From Podospora comata (taxonomy: Eukaryota > Ascomycota > Sordariomycetes > Sordariales > Podosporaceae): DNA of 64,000 nt. The stretch lies in the NCBI GenBank assembly GCA_017354895.1, contig CP071498.1, positions 3,410,001 through 3,474,000 of the forward strand, written 5' to 3'. The translations under genes and the position numbers were made by a program. Positions 32,080 to 43,594 of this stretch are shown here, one piece after another (position 1 is the first letter of the stretch; every line of letters starts with the position of its first letter). The notes under the pieces were generated by a model. The model was not told the DNA's origin and ran no database searches. It worked only from the letters and a program-made list of their open reading frames with translations.

Positions 32080-33356
32080 GGAACGGGGAAGGGTCCCTCC
32101 ACGTGGTTATAGTCCAGGATTGGGGGGCAAGAGCAACTTATTTTGCTGCGTGGGGATGCAACCACCCCCAAATCCGATGCCGCAAGCACCCGAGGGGGCG
32201 GGCCCCGGCCCCTGGGCTACACGAAGGGAAGGTAGAGATCGATAGTGGCTCGTTTTGTGAGCCTCAAGGGTGCCTGATGCAGGAGCGAGCAGGGGTAGAA
32301 AGTCAAGTTACCTTCATGTTTCCACCTCAAAATACCATGTCGTATGTCGTGCGATGATATGCTGACACTCCAGCCGCAGTCCTACATCTTGTCATGACGG
32401 CAGAGCAGAGGAGGTGGTTGTGTAGCTGTGTCTGCAGGACGACAGCAGTCTCACACCGACAGAGAGTGTCTCAAATATCAGGATGCCCCAGGTATGTTTG
32501 AACAGAATGTGTCCCATCCGGGACCGACAGGATGGTCTGGCATGATGTCTCTGATCCGTTATGATCGCCGTCGCTGCGTCGCAGTCCAGGTTTGCGGTGG
32601 TTCTGTTGGTGTGTGAGGTGGCGGGTAGGAGGTGAAGAGGGTGGAGGTCGCATCCCGACCCCAATCATCAATGACATGAAGAAAGAGGGTCGCAGTTTGT
32701 CAGCGCGGGTGTGGTGTGGATTAATGCCGTGTTTGAGGTGGATGGTCGACGTTGATTTAGAGCCAGACGGTCCAACACGTGGTCTTGGCATCGATGTCGG
32801 CCAAGACCACCTCTCATCTCGACACGACCAAAAGAAGAAGCAACGCGCATGGTCTTGTGCAACACCGCGCCAGACCCCGACGTTATAGCGAAGGGTCCAC
32901 TTTGGTTCTGGTCGAGATAGCAAAAAAAAGCCTGGTTGCGGACCGGGGCGCACAACCACCACTAGAGAGCCGTGGGCCGTTGCGCCTTGCTCATTCGTCA
33001 TACAAACACCGCCCACGTCTGCCCCACGCGTGTGATGGTAAGTGTGATATTACCCTAATCCGTCCCTCGGAAGTCGTTGTCGGCCGATACTTACATGGAA
33101 TAGCGCGTGCCGACTTGCTTTTGTTGTCCTCGACGCTCTCATGTCGGGACCATCATGAGCCCTGTTGCATTGCACAGGTGTTCCTTCTTCTGTCTCAGCC
33201 AGGTCCCCATTGTCTTGAGCCTCTGAAAGCCGGCTCCCCCACGCTTCGCTTCCCTTTGGACTTCAACTGTCACGAAACTCCAACTTTGCCTCAAATTTGT
33301 TTGACATACAAATCTTCTCCCGTTGGTTATCACTTTCTCTCCGTGGGCTGGATACC
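32080..33356. other. divergent promoter region
   Basis: Shared upstream region of the transporter and the SH3 gene. G- and C-rich patches and short frames only; no gene supported. Confidence 0.5.
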
Positions 33357-35624
33357 ATGACCGCCGATGCTGAGGAGCTCTTGATCCGGCCATTCCGGGA
33401 TGTCGTTGCAGTCGGGACTGTCGCAGTGACCAATGCCGCTTCTCTCGGTCCACACCGTGCTGACGATGCCGATCGCATGTCAAGGGCCGCACAGGCCCTT
33501 GTTCGAGAGGGGGAACGAGCACTTAAGAAGCTGCAGCCAGTCTGGGACGACCAGGTACAAAAGCTGGGGGATATCTTCAAGAGAATGATTACACAACAAG
33601 GTATCGTGCGGCCGCTGCTCAACACACCTACTTCTCGCTGTACCATCCAGAAGCTCATCTCAGCCCTTATCTAGCTTCTATCGAGAAACGACGTTTGATC
33701 CTGGAGGAGCTCCTCTGGGACTTTGACGATGTCACCCATCCGGATGAGTTTGATATTGAGCGGTACTCAGCTCTTCAAACTGCTACCAAAGCCCTCGCCC
33801 TAGACATTGTCGAAACTGCAAAAAGGCTGAAGCCCATCATGGAAACAGCACCAGAGATACCAGAAGGGGGATTCCCACCATTACCACCGCTTCCTACCCA
33901 CCGCTCCCGACCCTGCTCTACTTTTTCTTCTCGACCAAGGGCTCATTCAAAACAGGAGGCAAACAGTAGCTGTGGTGGACGACACGGCGCCGAGCTAACA
34001 CCACCGGACTCTCCCAACTGTGCCACCCCAATAGCCCAGTTTCAGGAATTCAACATCGATTCCTCTGTCAAACGCGCCAGTCTCACATCTGACTCCTTTC
34101 CTAGTCCTAGCACTGTTCGAACAGCACCTTCTCTTCTTTCCAAGAGCAGCAGTCTGACATCTTCATCCGCCCTCTTAGCCACGCCTGAGTCCGCGTTCAA
34201 CCAGCCCGAAGCAACACCAAACAAAGTGAACTTCCACGAAGCTGTCATGACGCTCCTTCCACCACCAGCGTTGGGCACCGGTGATGAGGACGACCTCGAA
34301 ACCAGTTCTACGACCAGCAAGAGAAGACAAGGGAGCGTCCTGACTGAACACCGAAAGTCCAGCCGGGCTAACCCTCGTTCTGAAGATTGCAATATCGGCT
34401 CTGACAGCACATATCACAAGCTAAAGGGACTTTGCAAAGGAGCAGTCAGATTTCGGAAGGACGGCCATTGGGGCAGCATCAAGATGACAACGGAATATGG
34501 CGGTGGCGGCGGTGGAGCGGGTGATATGATGAGAGCGTCTGATGCTATCGTGCCACTACAATACGAGGTGACCAAGGTGGCGGGATGTGCCGAGTGCGGG
34601 TATGCACACGATCTGGAGGCGGTTGAGTTGGACAAGAGCCGGAAGCGTGAGTACTTTCGTGACCCCTGAGCCCCTGAACATCGTACAAGGCCGAGGAATC
34701 TGGCCGCTAACCATTATTCTTGACACACAATAGCTGAGGGAATCATCATCTCTGAATCCGGACCTCGATATCGATTACGACTCCTCTTCAAATCGCACCT
34801 CGGCAAGGGCGCCTCAGGTGGAAGCGCAGACGATTACTATGCTTGTCTCTGGTGCGTCAGCGCAGCTGTCACAGTCCGGGAAAGCGATGCAACAGTCTTT
34901 CGGTCAGCGGATGACCTCCTGCAGCATCTCTCCCGACACCCACAACCATTACCACAGATACCTGGCGTGGCAGTTTGCTATGGACCAAATCCAGAACAAG
35001 CGGAGTTCGACCTTCACTTGCCCGACGGCTCCGTCCCAGTGCCCATCCCGGACAACGTCACCAGGTTAGCAACAGCGATCGCAACCAAAGACCACTTCCG
35101 ACGTCATGGGCGGGGGAAGTTGGAGAAGCCGCCGAAGTACGATGGAGAAATGCTCGAGTTTATGGAAGGGGCGAGGATCATGGGGGTGATGTTTCCTGAG
35201 AAGTGGGAGGGGAAGTGGTGTCTAGGGAGACACGATGGGATGTTTGGGGCTTTCCCGTCCAAGGTTATTGAGCTTCGAGCGCCACAAGAAAGTGAGGTTC
35301 CAGTGGGCGGGGAGAGCGGCATGAGTGTCTCTACACGGTGGAAATGGACACCTCCCAAGTCCGGGGGTGTGCCTTGGGTAGCGTTTGGGAAGGGGGAGGT
35401 GATCACGAATGTTCAATGTAAGTTGAAAGGGTCCATCGGCTTTGAGAAGTTTCGCTAATGCTTCGACAGGTCTCTATGCGGATTACTGGTGCTGGTATGG
35501 GACAAATAGTAAGGGGAAGACAGGGGTGTTTCCGCAGTCTCATGTCGACTTGCAGACTCTGAAAGCGCAAGAGTCAGCTGCGCCAAGACGTCCAAGCAGA
35601 GGGTTGAGTTTGTTTGGGAGGTAG
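33357..35624 (+). CDS. protein with two C-terminal SH3-like domains
   Basis: Four exons, 33357-33600, 33651-34646, 34734-35417 and 35470-35624, with introns of 50, 87 and 52 bp, giving 692 residues. The N-terminal 150 residues are helical (RAAQALVREGERALKKLQPVW, IEKRRLILEELLWDFDDV). A long Ser/Pro-rich disordered linker follows, then a Cys/His-containing globular section (GCAECGYAHDLEAVE, YYACLWCVSAAV). Finally there are two SH3 folds: ARIMGVMFPEKWEGKWCLGR...GAFPSKVIEL (about 558-597) and WVAFGKGEVITNVQ...WCWYGTNSKGKTGVFPQSHV (about 630-670). It is a probable cytoplasmic adaptor in signalling or actin organisation (inference). All exon phases agree. Confidence 0.88.
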
Positions 35625-35716
35625 GAGATCTCTTCTAGGCGGCAGTCTGTCCTAACAATTGACACTGTTACTATGCCCTCATCACCGCATTCGGTATTCA
35701 GGGTTCAGTCCCAAGA

Positions 35717-36240
35717 TCACCGACCAGCATGGCTGTCTCCATGGTAAATTTGCCCCAATAGCTTTTCAAGACTTTCAAGAGCATCTCGAACCTTCCCGTG
35801 CTTTTCCCTCTCCACCGGGGACATTGCTTCCTCGTCCTCGCTCTCCAGGAGTTCTATTTGCAACATGGTAAAAACATGCTGAGCGCCAAGAGGCTGGCCA
35901 TCAGCACACGCATAGGCAACTGCCGTTCTGAGAGTATTTTTGATAGCCCGGCCCTAGACAGCACACACCAAGCAAAGAGCGATCATATCCCGGCATCAGT
36001 TCGACGCACATTCATATTCAGCTGGCCAAGAATCTGGTAAACCTCTTCGGTCCACGATTCATCCACCGTCAGATGCTTGTTCACCCTAATGAGCTCTTTC
36101 CAAATTGCTGCTTGCGCCTCCTCGGTAAGTGGCGGGTATGAAATGGTGACATGGATTCGGCTTTTGAAGGCCTCGTCAAAATCTTGCTTTCGGTTGGTTG
36201 TTAGAAATAAGGTGCCTTAAAAGTACTCGAATTTTCTGTG
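35717..36240 (-). pseudogene. C-terminal fragment of an A fungal AAA+ ATPase gene
   Basis: The minus strand reads GTLFLTTNRKQDFDEAFKSR, then HVTISYPPLTEEAQ, the sensor-1 and SRH part of a AAA+ module with its arginine finger. An intact 57 bp intron (36010-35954) joins to GRAIKNTLRTAVAYACADG, the sensor-2 helix. A helical tail runs to a stop at 35717-35719. Just before GTLFL is an in-frame TAA (36217-36219) where family logic expects Gln (CAA to TAA). Further upstream the frame breaks and the Walker A and B part is missing. It is therefore a 5'-truncated relic at the edge of the AT-rich compartment. The long AAA proteins of filamentous fungi are the likely source. Confidence 0.75.
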
Positions 36241-36299
36241 ACAAGGGCTGTGATACAGGGCTTGGAACAAATAGTTCAATTCCAGTAATAATCTTCAGA

Positions 36300-38103
36300 T
36301 TCCTTTGATACCCGCCTTGCCTCTGATTGCCTGCCTCACTTTCGACGAGAGGCTCACGACTTGCAGTTGCCCCTCCTTACGGTGATATTGGCAGTGTCGT
36401 TGGTCGTGGTCGCGGGTGGTTGGCCTTTGCCGTGTGACACTGAAAGCCCCTTTTCTTAGCGTCAGATTGTAGACTCCCAAATGCTGTCTCCTACCTAGAA
36501 CTCTTTTAGAATAGCTTAGATGTGCGTACAACTGTTTAGACAATACGATCGTCTTTCAGTGAGCTTAGACTTACGCCAATGCATGCTAGCGATTGCCATT
36601 GCCCAGAAAAACGGAGTGTTTAACCAGAGATAAAAGGGGCTATTGAGGAGTGATCCAATCAAGGCACCGGGGTATCTTGGGGTGAATGATTGACCTGTAG
36701 GTGCCTGTGTTTCTTATTCTGTTATTGCTAACGCTAACGAATGGGCTATGAAAACAGTACGTGAGCCTTTAATGAAGGACTGATGGGTTAGCCTTGGTGG
36801 TTTCAATGTTTGTTGCCCATTCATCAGCATTGTTTGCCCCTAACCCCCCTGTTTTCATTCTCATGAGTTTTCTTGTCATGCCTGAGCCGTCTGCCAGCGC
36901 TTGAGGGGGCTCTAAAATGCTGATTGGGGAGCATATGCAGGAAGAGGAGCAAGTGCATATGTCGGGATCCCTAATAATGCATCAATTGGGCCAGCCCAAC
37001 CGCTCCACGCCTGCACAATCACTTCAGGGACAGTGCCCAGCTTACAAGTTTTGGTCACATCAGCCCCCCTTTCCGTTCGGTTGGCCATTAACAGCGACGG
37101 TCTGCCGCTCTCGGGCGCAGAAGCTGAAGAAACGCACGGCACATTGCATGACTAATGCACGTTCCAGCAAATGGCTTCAAAGAGCACAACACTACCAAAG
37201 TCTACCATAAGTCTTGTCGCTACAAACTAGGGCAATGTCGGGAAATGCAGCGACCACATCGGTCAAGCTTACAAACGCGCTGCAGAAATACCGCTAACTA
37301 ACAAATATCTTAAACCGGCTACCTTTTTACTGGGTAGTAAAGTAGCTAATAAGTCGCACTACCTAACCGCTATTATGCAGTACTAATTTCCACATCTTTT
37401 TAAAGCAGTAGCGCATGTAGTGCGCTGTCGCTATAGGCATACTATAACAACTTATTGGGCATTAACCCAAGACTTATCGGTTCCGTCCCTTCAGCCTATG
37501 GATCCAATATCCTACACTGTACGCATCCTTCTAGTACACTCTCCGAACCAGCCGAACTTTTGCTCCTAAGAATCTCTGCCGATTCACAACATAAGGACTA
37601 AGCTCCTCCGTGATCATGTTCGTCCCTGTTTCTGGCCCCAGCTCCGGCCGGTCCCTGAAGGCTGAATCACTGTATATTATCCTCCGACTCAAGACCCGTG
37701 GATCCGAATGGAGTTTCTTCCCTAAGGATCAGCCTTTGCCTTTGCAAAAAAGACTTTGCGACTGATCATTCTTCCACCTTGGCACTTCGTGCTGAACCAT
37801 CTTCCTTGACAGCTTGTGTTGAGTAGAGATACTGACACTTCTTGTGCGGCCTTTGGCTGCACCGATTCACGGCTACTCACTGTTCAACCTTCAGAGGATC
37901 CCTCTCAGGCGACGCGTACGGGAATCGTAACAGGGAGGCGCGCGAGTCCATATTATCTTAGCTTGTGCGAGACGGAATCAGGACTGAGATTGATCGTCAT
38001 GATGTGGAACAGATCAATTTTTGGCTGTCTCAGCAAGACCCCTGTGTCCGCCTGCGGACCAGTTCTGGCACTTGCTGTCATATACGGCATCATCAATCAA
38101 GGA
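36300..38103. other. AT-rich gene-free stretch
   Basis: No gene supported. Sequence between about 37270 and 37480 is markedly AT-rich with TAGTAA/TAACTA words, the look of an old repeat altered by C-to-T mutation. It marks the entry into the accessory compartment. Confidence 0.5.
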
Positions 38104-38142
38104 CCCACATTTGCTGGTCGCAAAATGACCAGCAAATGTGGG
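38104..38142. repeat. perfect 16-bp hairpin
   Basis: CCCACATTTGCTGGTC (38104-38119), a 7-base loop GCAAAAT, and its exact reverse complement (38127-38142). It lies 270 bp before the NLR gene and 115 bp before one arm of a dispersed inverted repeat. Confidence 0.9.
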
Positions 38143-38257
38143 GCTATGCTGTCGCCTCTTGTCAAACAACGGTATGGGGTTCAGACTTGGTCAATTGGTT
38201 GGTTGTCTTGGGGAGAAAGGTGCAGGTGGCTGGCTGCTTTCGAACCTGGATACCTGA

Positions 38258-38290
38258 GTCCCACTGCCAAGATATTAATTCCTTAACAGT
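38258..38290 (+). repeat. left copy of an inverted dispersed repeat
   Basis: These 33 bases (beginning GTCCCACTGCCAAGATATTA) are the exact reverse complement of 45202-45234. Weaker similarity, mostly C/T and G/A differences, continues on both sides, for example CTGGCTAATTTAACAC versus TTGACTATTTTGATAC. The repeat is therefore longer than the perfect core. Confidence 0.85.
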
Positions 38291-38414
38291 TGGTCTCCCT
38301 GGCTAATTTAACACCACTAATCCATCTCCCAAACCCTGTATTCGTAGGGAACGCCAGTTCCTCGTTTCACATCTCAGATAACCCACTCAGCTCCACACCA
38401 ACGTCTGGTTAGAC

Positions 38415-41400
38415 ATGCCGGTACACCGGATCGGCTTTACAGAACTTTCTGGCAGTCATGGCGCCAGGGACGGACTGTACCGAGTCAAGTATGCGATCAA
38501 TGCCGATGCGGGGACCTGTGACTGAATGCTTATGTTGAGTAACAGGCGATACGCCGATCCGATGCGTGTCGTGCGCGAACGAAACTAATCGTCTTCCTTG
38601 GCACACCTCATCGAGGGAGTGCGTTTGCAGAATGGGGCGACATCGCGTCGAATCTAGCTCTTCTGGGACTGCAAGATTCAAACAAGAAGATCATCACAAC
38701 GCTGGAGGTGAATAGCGAGGTCTTGGACAATATCCACGAGGAGTTTAAGACTATCGCGGACCAGTCTCAAATTCGGATCCACTCGTTTCAGGAGGCACGG
38801 GGAATATCAGGCATGAAGGGCTTGCACAATAAGGTACTTTGCCAGCACATCTTGAACGTCCTTCTGAGTGTTAATCGTAAACTCACGGCAGGTTGTAGAC
38901 GATTTCTCCTCGAAGCTCGATCTGCCGCGATCTCTCGAGACTGTCGAGAGTATCGACGCAAACCACATACAGATGGCCAGGTGTAGTGATAGGGCAGATC
39001 CACAGTACCGCGCCATTGTTGGCGTACTCCAGCAGTTTATACATCGTATGGCTCTTGATGAAACCAGCCTCCAGGAAGAACCGTCGACAGCATCCAGAGT
39101 CGAGGTTAGTATGGTAGAAACGGGAGGCGGCTCCAACATGACATTGACGAGTTAGTGTAGGAGAGCTCTGCTATAATGGACAGCAACTGTTAACCCTGCT
39201 ATAGACCCTGCTACTCTGCCTTGCCACTACATTCCGCTCCCAGAGAACCGGCGCTTCGTCGGACGGAATAGGACGCTAGACACCCTCAAAGCGATGCTGT
39301 TCATGCGCAAGGAGTGGCGGAAAGCCGCCATTGTCGGCCTAGGCGGTGTCGGCAAGACCCAGGTCGCCCTACAGTTGGCATACTGGACAAAGAAACACCA
39401 GCCCGAGTTCTCCATCTTCTGGGTACCGGCATTAAGCAGCGCGACCTTTGAACAGGCCTTTGCCGCGATGGCTAGGAAACTCCCTATCCAAAGCGGCGGC
39501 GATGACGATGATCTTAAACAGTCCGTGCGGCGGTACCTGAGCTCCGAGGCGGCCGGGCCATGGCTTCTCGTGGTGGACAACGTGGATGATAGCGATATTT
39601 TCTTTGGCTCTGCAGGTATGCCGGGCAGCATTAGCGAGTACCTTCCTGAAAGCGACGATGGCCTCACCCTGTTCACAACACGGTCTCGAGAAGTAGCTGT
39701 GTCGGTTGCTGGGAACGATGTAATCGACCTGTACGAGATGGACCCGCTGGAGGCGGCTGAGTTCTTGGAGAAGTCGCTAATCTACAAGGATATGCTTCGC
39801 GATGAAGGGGCGGCAGCAGAGCTGCTAAAGGAGCTTACCTACCTTCCCCTAGCAATTACACAGGCGGCGGCCTATATTAATATAAAACAGGTACCCCTTG
39901 CCGAGTATGTCGAGTTGCTGCACGGCACTCAGCAGGACATCATCGGCCTGATAAGCAAAGAGTTTCGGGACAATACTCGGTACCCAGGGTCGCAGAATGC
40001 GGTGGCGACAACGTGGCTCGTATCGTTCGGCCAGATCCGCAAGTCCGACAACGCTGCCGCCGATTTGCTATCGTTTATCTCGTGCATCGAGCCCAAAGGA
40101 ATACCTCAGTCACTGTTCCCCAGCTCCGAGTCGACTGAGCAGCTGGTCGATGCAATCGGGACGTTATGCGCGTACGCCTTTCTAACCAGGCGGGGGGACA
40201 GCAAGGTATTCGACATGCACAGTCTAGTACATTTGGCAACGCGAATCTGGGCACAGCAAGAAGGCCTGACGGCAACGACTGAGGAAAAGGCGACTCGACA
40301 TCTTGCAACAGTTTTCCCATCTGACGACTACGCAAATCGCAATGTATGGAGAGAGTACCTTCCGCATGGTCTCAGGGTATTGCAGCACAGCAAAGAGCTT
40401 GATATTAAGGAGAGGTCCGATCTGTTGCTCGGGATTGGACGGTGCTTGAGAGCGGATGGACGGATCAAGGAATCTGCTAAGAGTTTGGAAGAGGCTTGCC
40501 AATGGAGGATTCGTCATTTCGCCAAAGACCACCCCTCCCGGCTCGTGTCGCAGCACGAACTCGCAACAGCCTACCAAGCCAACGGCCAAGTCAAAGAGGC
40601 CGTAGAGCTACTCGAGCAGGTCGTCACCATTAGGGCCAAAACCCTCGCCGAAGAGCACCCCGACCGGCTCGCGTCACAACACGCACTCGCAACAGCCTAC
40701 CAAGCCAACGGCCAAGTCAAAGAGGCCGTAGAGCTACTCGAGCAGGTCGTCACTATTCAGGCCAAAACCCTCGCCGAAGAGCACCCCTCCCGGCTCGCGT
40801 CACAGCACGTACTCGCAACAGCCTACCAAGCCAACGGCCAAGTCAAAGAGGCCGTAGAGCTACTCGAGCAGGTCGTCACCATTGAGGCCAAAACTCTTAC
40901 CCAAGAGCACCCCGACCGGCTCGCGTCACAGCACGAACTCGCAAGAGCCTACCAAGCCAACGGCCAAGTCAAAGAGGCCGTAGAGCTACTCGAGCAGGTC
41001 GTCACTATTCAGGCCAAAACCCTCGCCGAAGAGCACCCCTCCCGGCTCGCGTCACAGCACGTACTCGCAACAGCCTACCAAGCCAACGGCCAAGTCAAAG
41101 AGGCCGTAGAGCTACTCGAGCAGGTCGTCACCATTGAGGCCAAAACTCTTACCCAAGAGCACCCCGACCGGCTCGCGTCACAGCACGAACTCGCAAGAGC
41201 CTACCAAGCCAACGGCCAAGTCAAAGAGGCCGTAGAGCTACTCGAGCAGGTCGTCACTATTCAGGCCAAAACCCTCGCCGAAGAGCACCCCTCCCGGCTC
41301 GCGTCACAGCACGCACTCGCAACAGCCTACCAAGCCAACGGCCAAGTCAAAGAGGCCGTAGAGCTACTCGAGCAGGTCGTCACTATTCAGGCCAAAACCC

Positions 41401-42118
41401 TCGCCGAAGAGCACCCCGACCGGCTCGCGTCACAGCACGAACTCGCAACAGCCTACCAAGCCAACGGCCAAGTCAAAGAGGCCGTAGAGCTACTCGAGCA
41501 GGTCGTCACTATTCAGGCCAAAACCCTCGCCGAAGAGCACCCTCCCGGCTCGCGTCACAGCACGTACTCGCAACAGCCTACCAAGCCAACGGCCAAGTCA
41601 AAGAGGCCGTAGAGCTACTCGAGCAGGTCGTCACCATTGAGGCCAAAACTCTTACCCAAGAGCACCCCGACCGGCTCGCGTCACAGCACGAACTCGCAAG
41701 AGCCTACCAAGCCAACGGCCAAGTCAAAGAGGCCGTAGAGCTACTCGAGCAGGTCGTCACTATTCAGGCCAAAACCCTCGCCGAAGAGCACCCCTCCCGG
41801 CTCGCGTCACAGCACGCACTCGCAACAGCCTACCAAGCCAACGGCCAAGTCAAAGAGGCCGTAGAGCTACTCGAGCAGGTCGTCACCATTAGGGCCAAAA
41901 CCCTCGCCGAAGAGCACCCCTCCCGGCTCGCGTCACAGCACGTACTCGCAATAGCCTACCAAGCCAACGGCCAAGTCAAAGAGGCCGTAGAGCTACTCGA
42001 GCAGGTCGTCACCATTAGGGCCAAAACCCTCGCCGAAGAGCATCCCGACCGGCTCGCGTCGCAGCAGTGGCTCGCCTACATATTGGAAGCTGCAGATTGC
42101 GATGAAGCTAGAGTATAA
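38415..42118 (+). CDS. NLR-type protein: hydrolase-like remnant, NB-ARC, 12 TPR units; frame broken in unit 8
   Basis: A start MPVHRIGFTEL at 38415 is followed by weakly defined splicing. Then 38546-38833 (IVFLGTPHRGSAFAEWG, the C-terminal half of a fungal SesB-like alpha/beta hydrolase), 38892-39150, and a long exon from 39205. The NB-ARC has P-loop GLGGVGKTQVALQ (39333-39371), kinase-2 WLLVVDNVDD, LFTTRSREVA, LTYLPLAITQAAAY and an MHD-like MHSLVHLA. A 42-residue TPR array follows from 40554, and the end WLAYILEAADCDEARV stops at 42116-42118. One C is missing in unit 8 (41540-41542), so the frame stops early at 41612; units 9-12 are out of frame. The hydrolase nucleophile motif (GxSxG) is not found. 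Such fungal NLRs act in non-self recognition and regulated cell death (family knowledge). Confidence 0.8.
40554..42064 (+). repeat. 12 tandem 126-bp TPR units, nearly identical
   Basis: Units begin with CAC (His) at 40554, 40680, 40806, 40932, 41058, 41184, 41310, 41436, 41561, 41687, 41813 and 41939. Each is 126 bp except unit 8 (125 bp). Differences concentrate at unit residues 2 (E/A/V), 5 (T/R/I), 27 (R/Q/E), 32-33 (AE/TQ) and 37 (D/S). Units 3-4, 5-6 and 9-10 carry the same two-unit pattern, which points to recent block duplication or gene conversion. Confidence 0.95.
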
Positions 42119-43294
42119 TGTTAGTGGAAGTCATTAATCTATTTTTTTTCTTTCATACTTCTTTGTCTTTACCCGGGTCGTAGGGGCAAGGACAATTTTA
42201 TCCTTACTATACATTAACTGCTTCGTGAATGTTCTTCGATCCTCATCTGACTCTTGGCCGTGTCACTCTTTTCGCAATGATGACGAACGCAATGCAGAGT
42301 GCTGTGCAGAGGGTTAACAGATTATGCAATGTCATAGCTTTGTGGAACTTCTTTTCTTCTGCGACGGATTGAGCCCATGTGACGGCTTTGACAATCCTGA
42401 ACCAGAACCACTCCGTTCTGACTCATCTTCACATGCCCGTTCTGACCTCCGCCCGAAGCACCTGACAGCAGATGGAAATTCGCCAGAAATGGCTGAAGAC
42501 AAGAGGCTAGCCATCACGAGCTAGCGTGCTATCCATCGTGAGTCTAGCCATATCGGGAAGTCGGTCAGGAATTAACCAAAGGGTAGTTTGACACAGGAAG
42601 TCCCACATTTTGTATGGGAAAACTGGGTCCTCCAAGCCAGGGGTCTGGTCCCCCACTGTCCTGCAACGCCATGGCTGACAGCACTGTTGAACCTGGACGT
42701 GATCAAAGTCTTGGTGGTTTAGAAGAAATGTCAATTGAACTGTATAAAACTACCCTATTTTCCTACCCCTGAGCTCCCCTGAGCTCACCTTACCGCCCGT
42801 GAACTAAACACTTAAAGAACCGACTTCAAGCCAGCCTACTAACAACCCTACTAACCCACGAGAATCCGTAGAGAAATGGTAAAACAGAGTGCATAAGCTA
42901 GAATGGACTTTGCATAGGCATTAAGGAGATCAGGGCATATCTTGGGGAATGTATGCTTCAATCGGTAATAGTTGCCCTTTCGGCTTAGCCGCCGGACGTT
43001 AATAAATTATTATTATTATTACAACTAGCAGCTCGACTCTTAAGCCTGCTCTCTTCCCCTTCCTCGAAGTCGTCTTTCCGAGCCCGTCGCCCTCTCTCTC
43101 TGCGACCCCAACCACCACGTTCCGCTCTCGATTCGTCGTTTTTCTCGCCAACTTCTTCTTTTCTCACACCTCTCCCCGTTCCACCATCGAGTCGCCACCA
43201 TGCCGGTCGGGCAACATTGGCAGAACCGCACCGCGCAGTTCCGGCTCCCCGCGCTGGCTTGCTTGTCTTGCTGGCGCGCCTCTATGCATGTACT
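42119..43294. other. gene-free, repeat-like stretch
   Basis: No supported gene. A short ATT/TTA microsatellite lies near 43001-43020. A pyrimidine-rich tract then leads to CCACCATGCC at 43196-43205, which resembles a start context, but the frame after it does not read like a protein. Confidence 0.45.
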
Positions 43295-43594
43295 TCAGAC
43301 GTTATGGGGCCGACTAATCTTGGGCCCATTTTCCGCAGCCGCCTCCAGCTTACAAAACCACAGTTGCTGGATGTTGTTACATTCCCCCAGCATGGATACC
43401 TTTAGCGGTGTGACTGGAGCACGATGCGACTGCGTCATGCATTTAGCCAGCAGCCCACCTTCCAACTGCCCAGGACTGAATGGCATGCCCAGGTAGCGGA
43501 ATCTGTTTCCCGGCACATCTAGGGTCAATCCCATAGCAGGCTTGAAGCATATTGCAGGGCGCGTCACAGCACGGCTAAGAAGTGTGAAAGACAT
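43295..43594 (-). pseudogene. protein-like fragment of unknown, possibly repeated, gene
   Basis: A 99-codon minus-strand frame reads well in the middle (LDVPGNRFRYLGMPFSPGQL, then EGGLLAKCMTQSHRAP, VSMLGECNNIQQLWFCKLEA) but has no natural start or ending and sits in a decayed region. I do not recognise the family. It may be a relic of a dispersed gene family. Confidence 0.35.

Noticed and set aside
38228-38262. GGTTCGAAAGC on the minus strand, resembling a Pol III B box next to the inverted repeat, as in a tRNA-derived SINE
   Set aside because: No matching A box or tRNA fold was found, and the other copy has a changed motif, so the SINE idea is not supported.
40554-42064. A satellite or CRISPR-like array
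   Set aside because: The 126-bp units are coding and in frame with an NB-ARC domain; there are no spacers.
43200-43496. 98-codon frame starting in a good CCACCATGCC context
   Set aside because: The translation does not read like a protein beyond the first dozen residues, and the opposite strand reads better.
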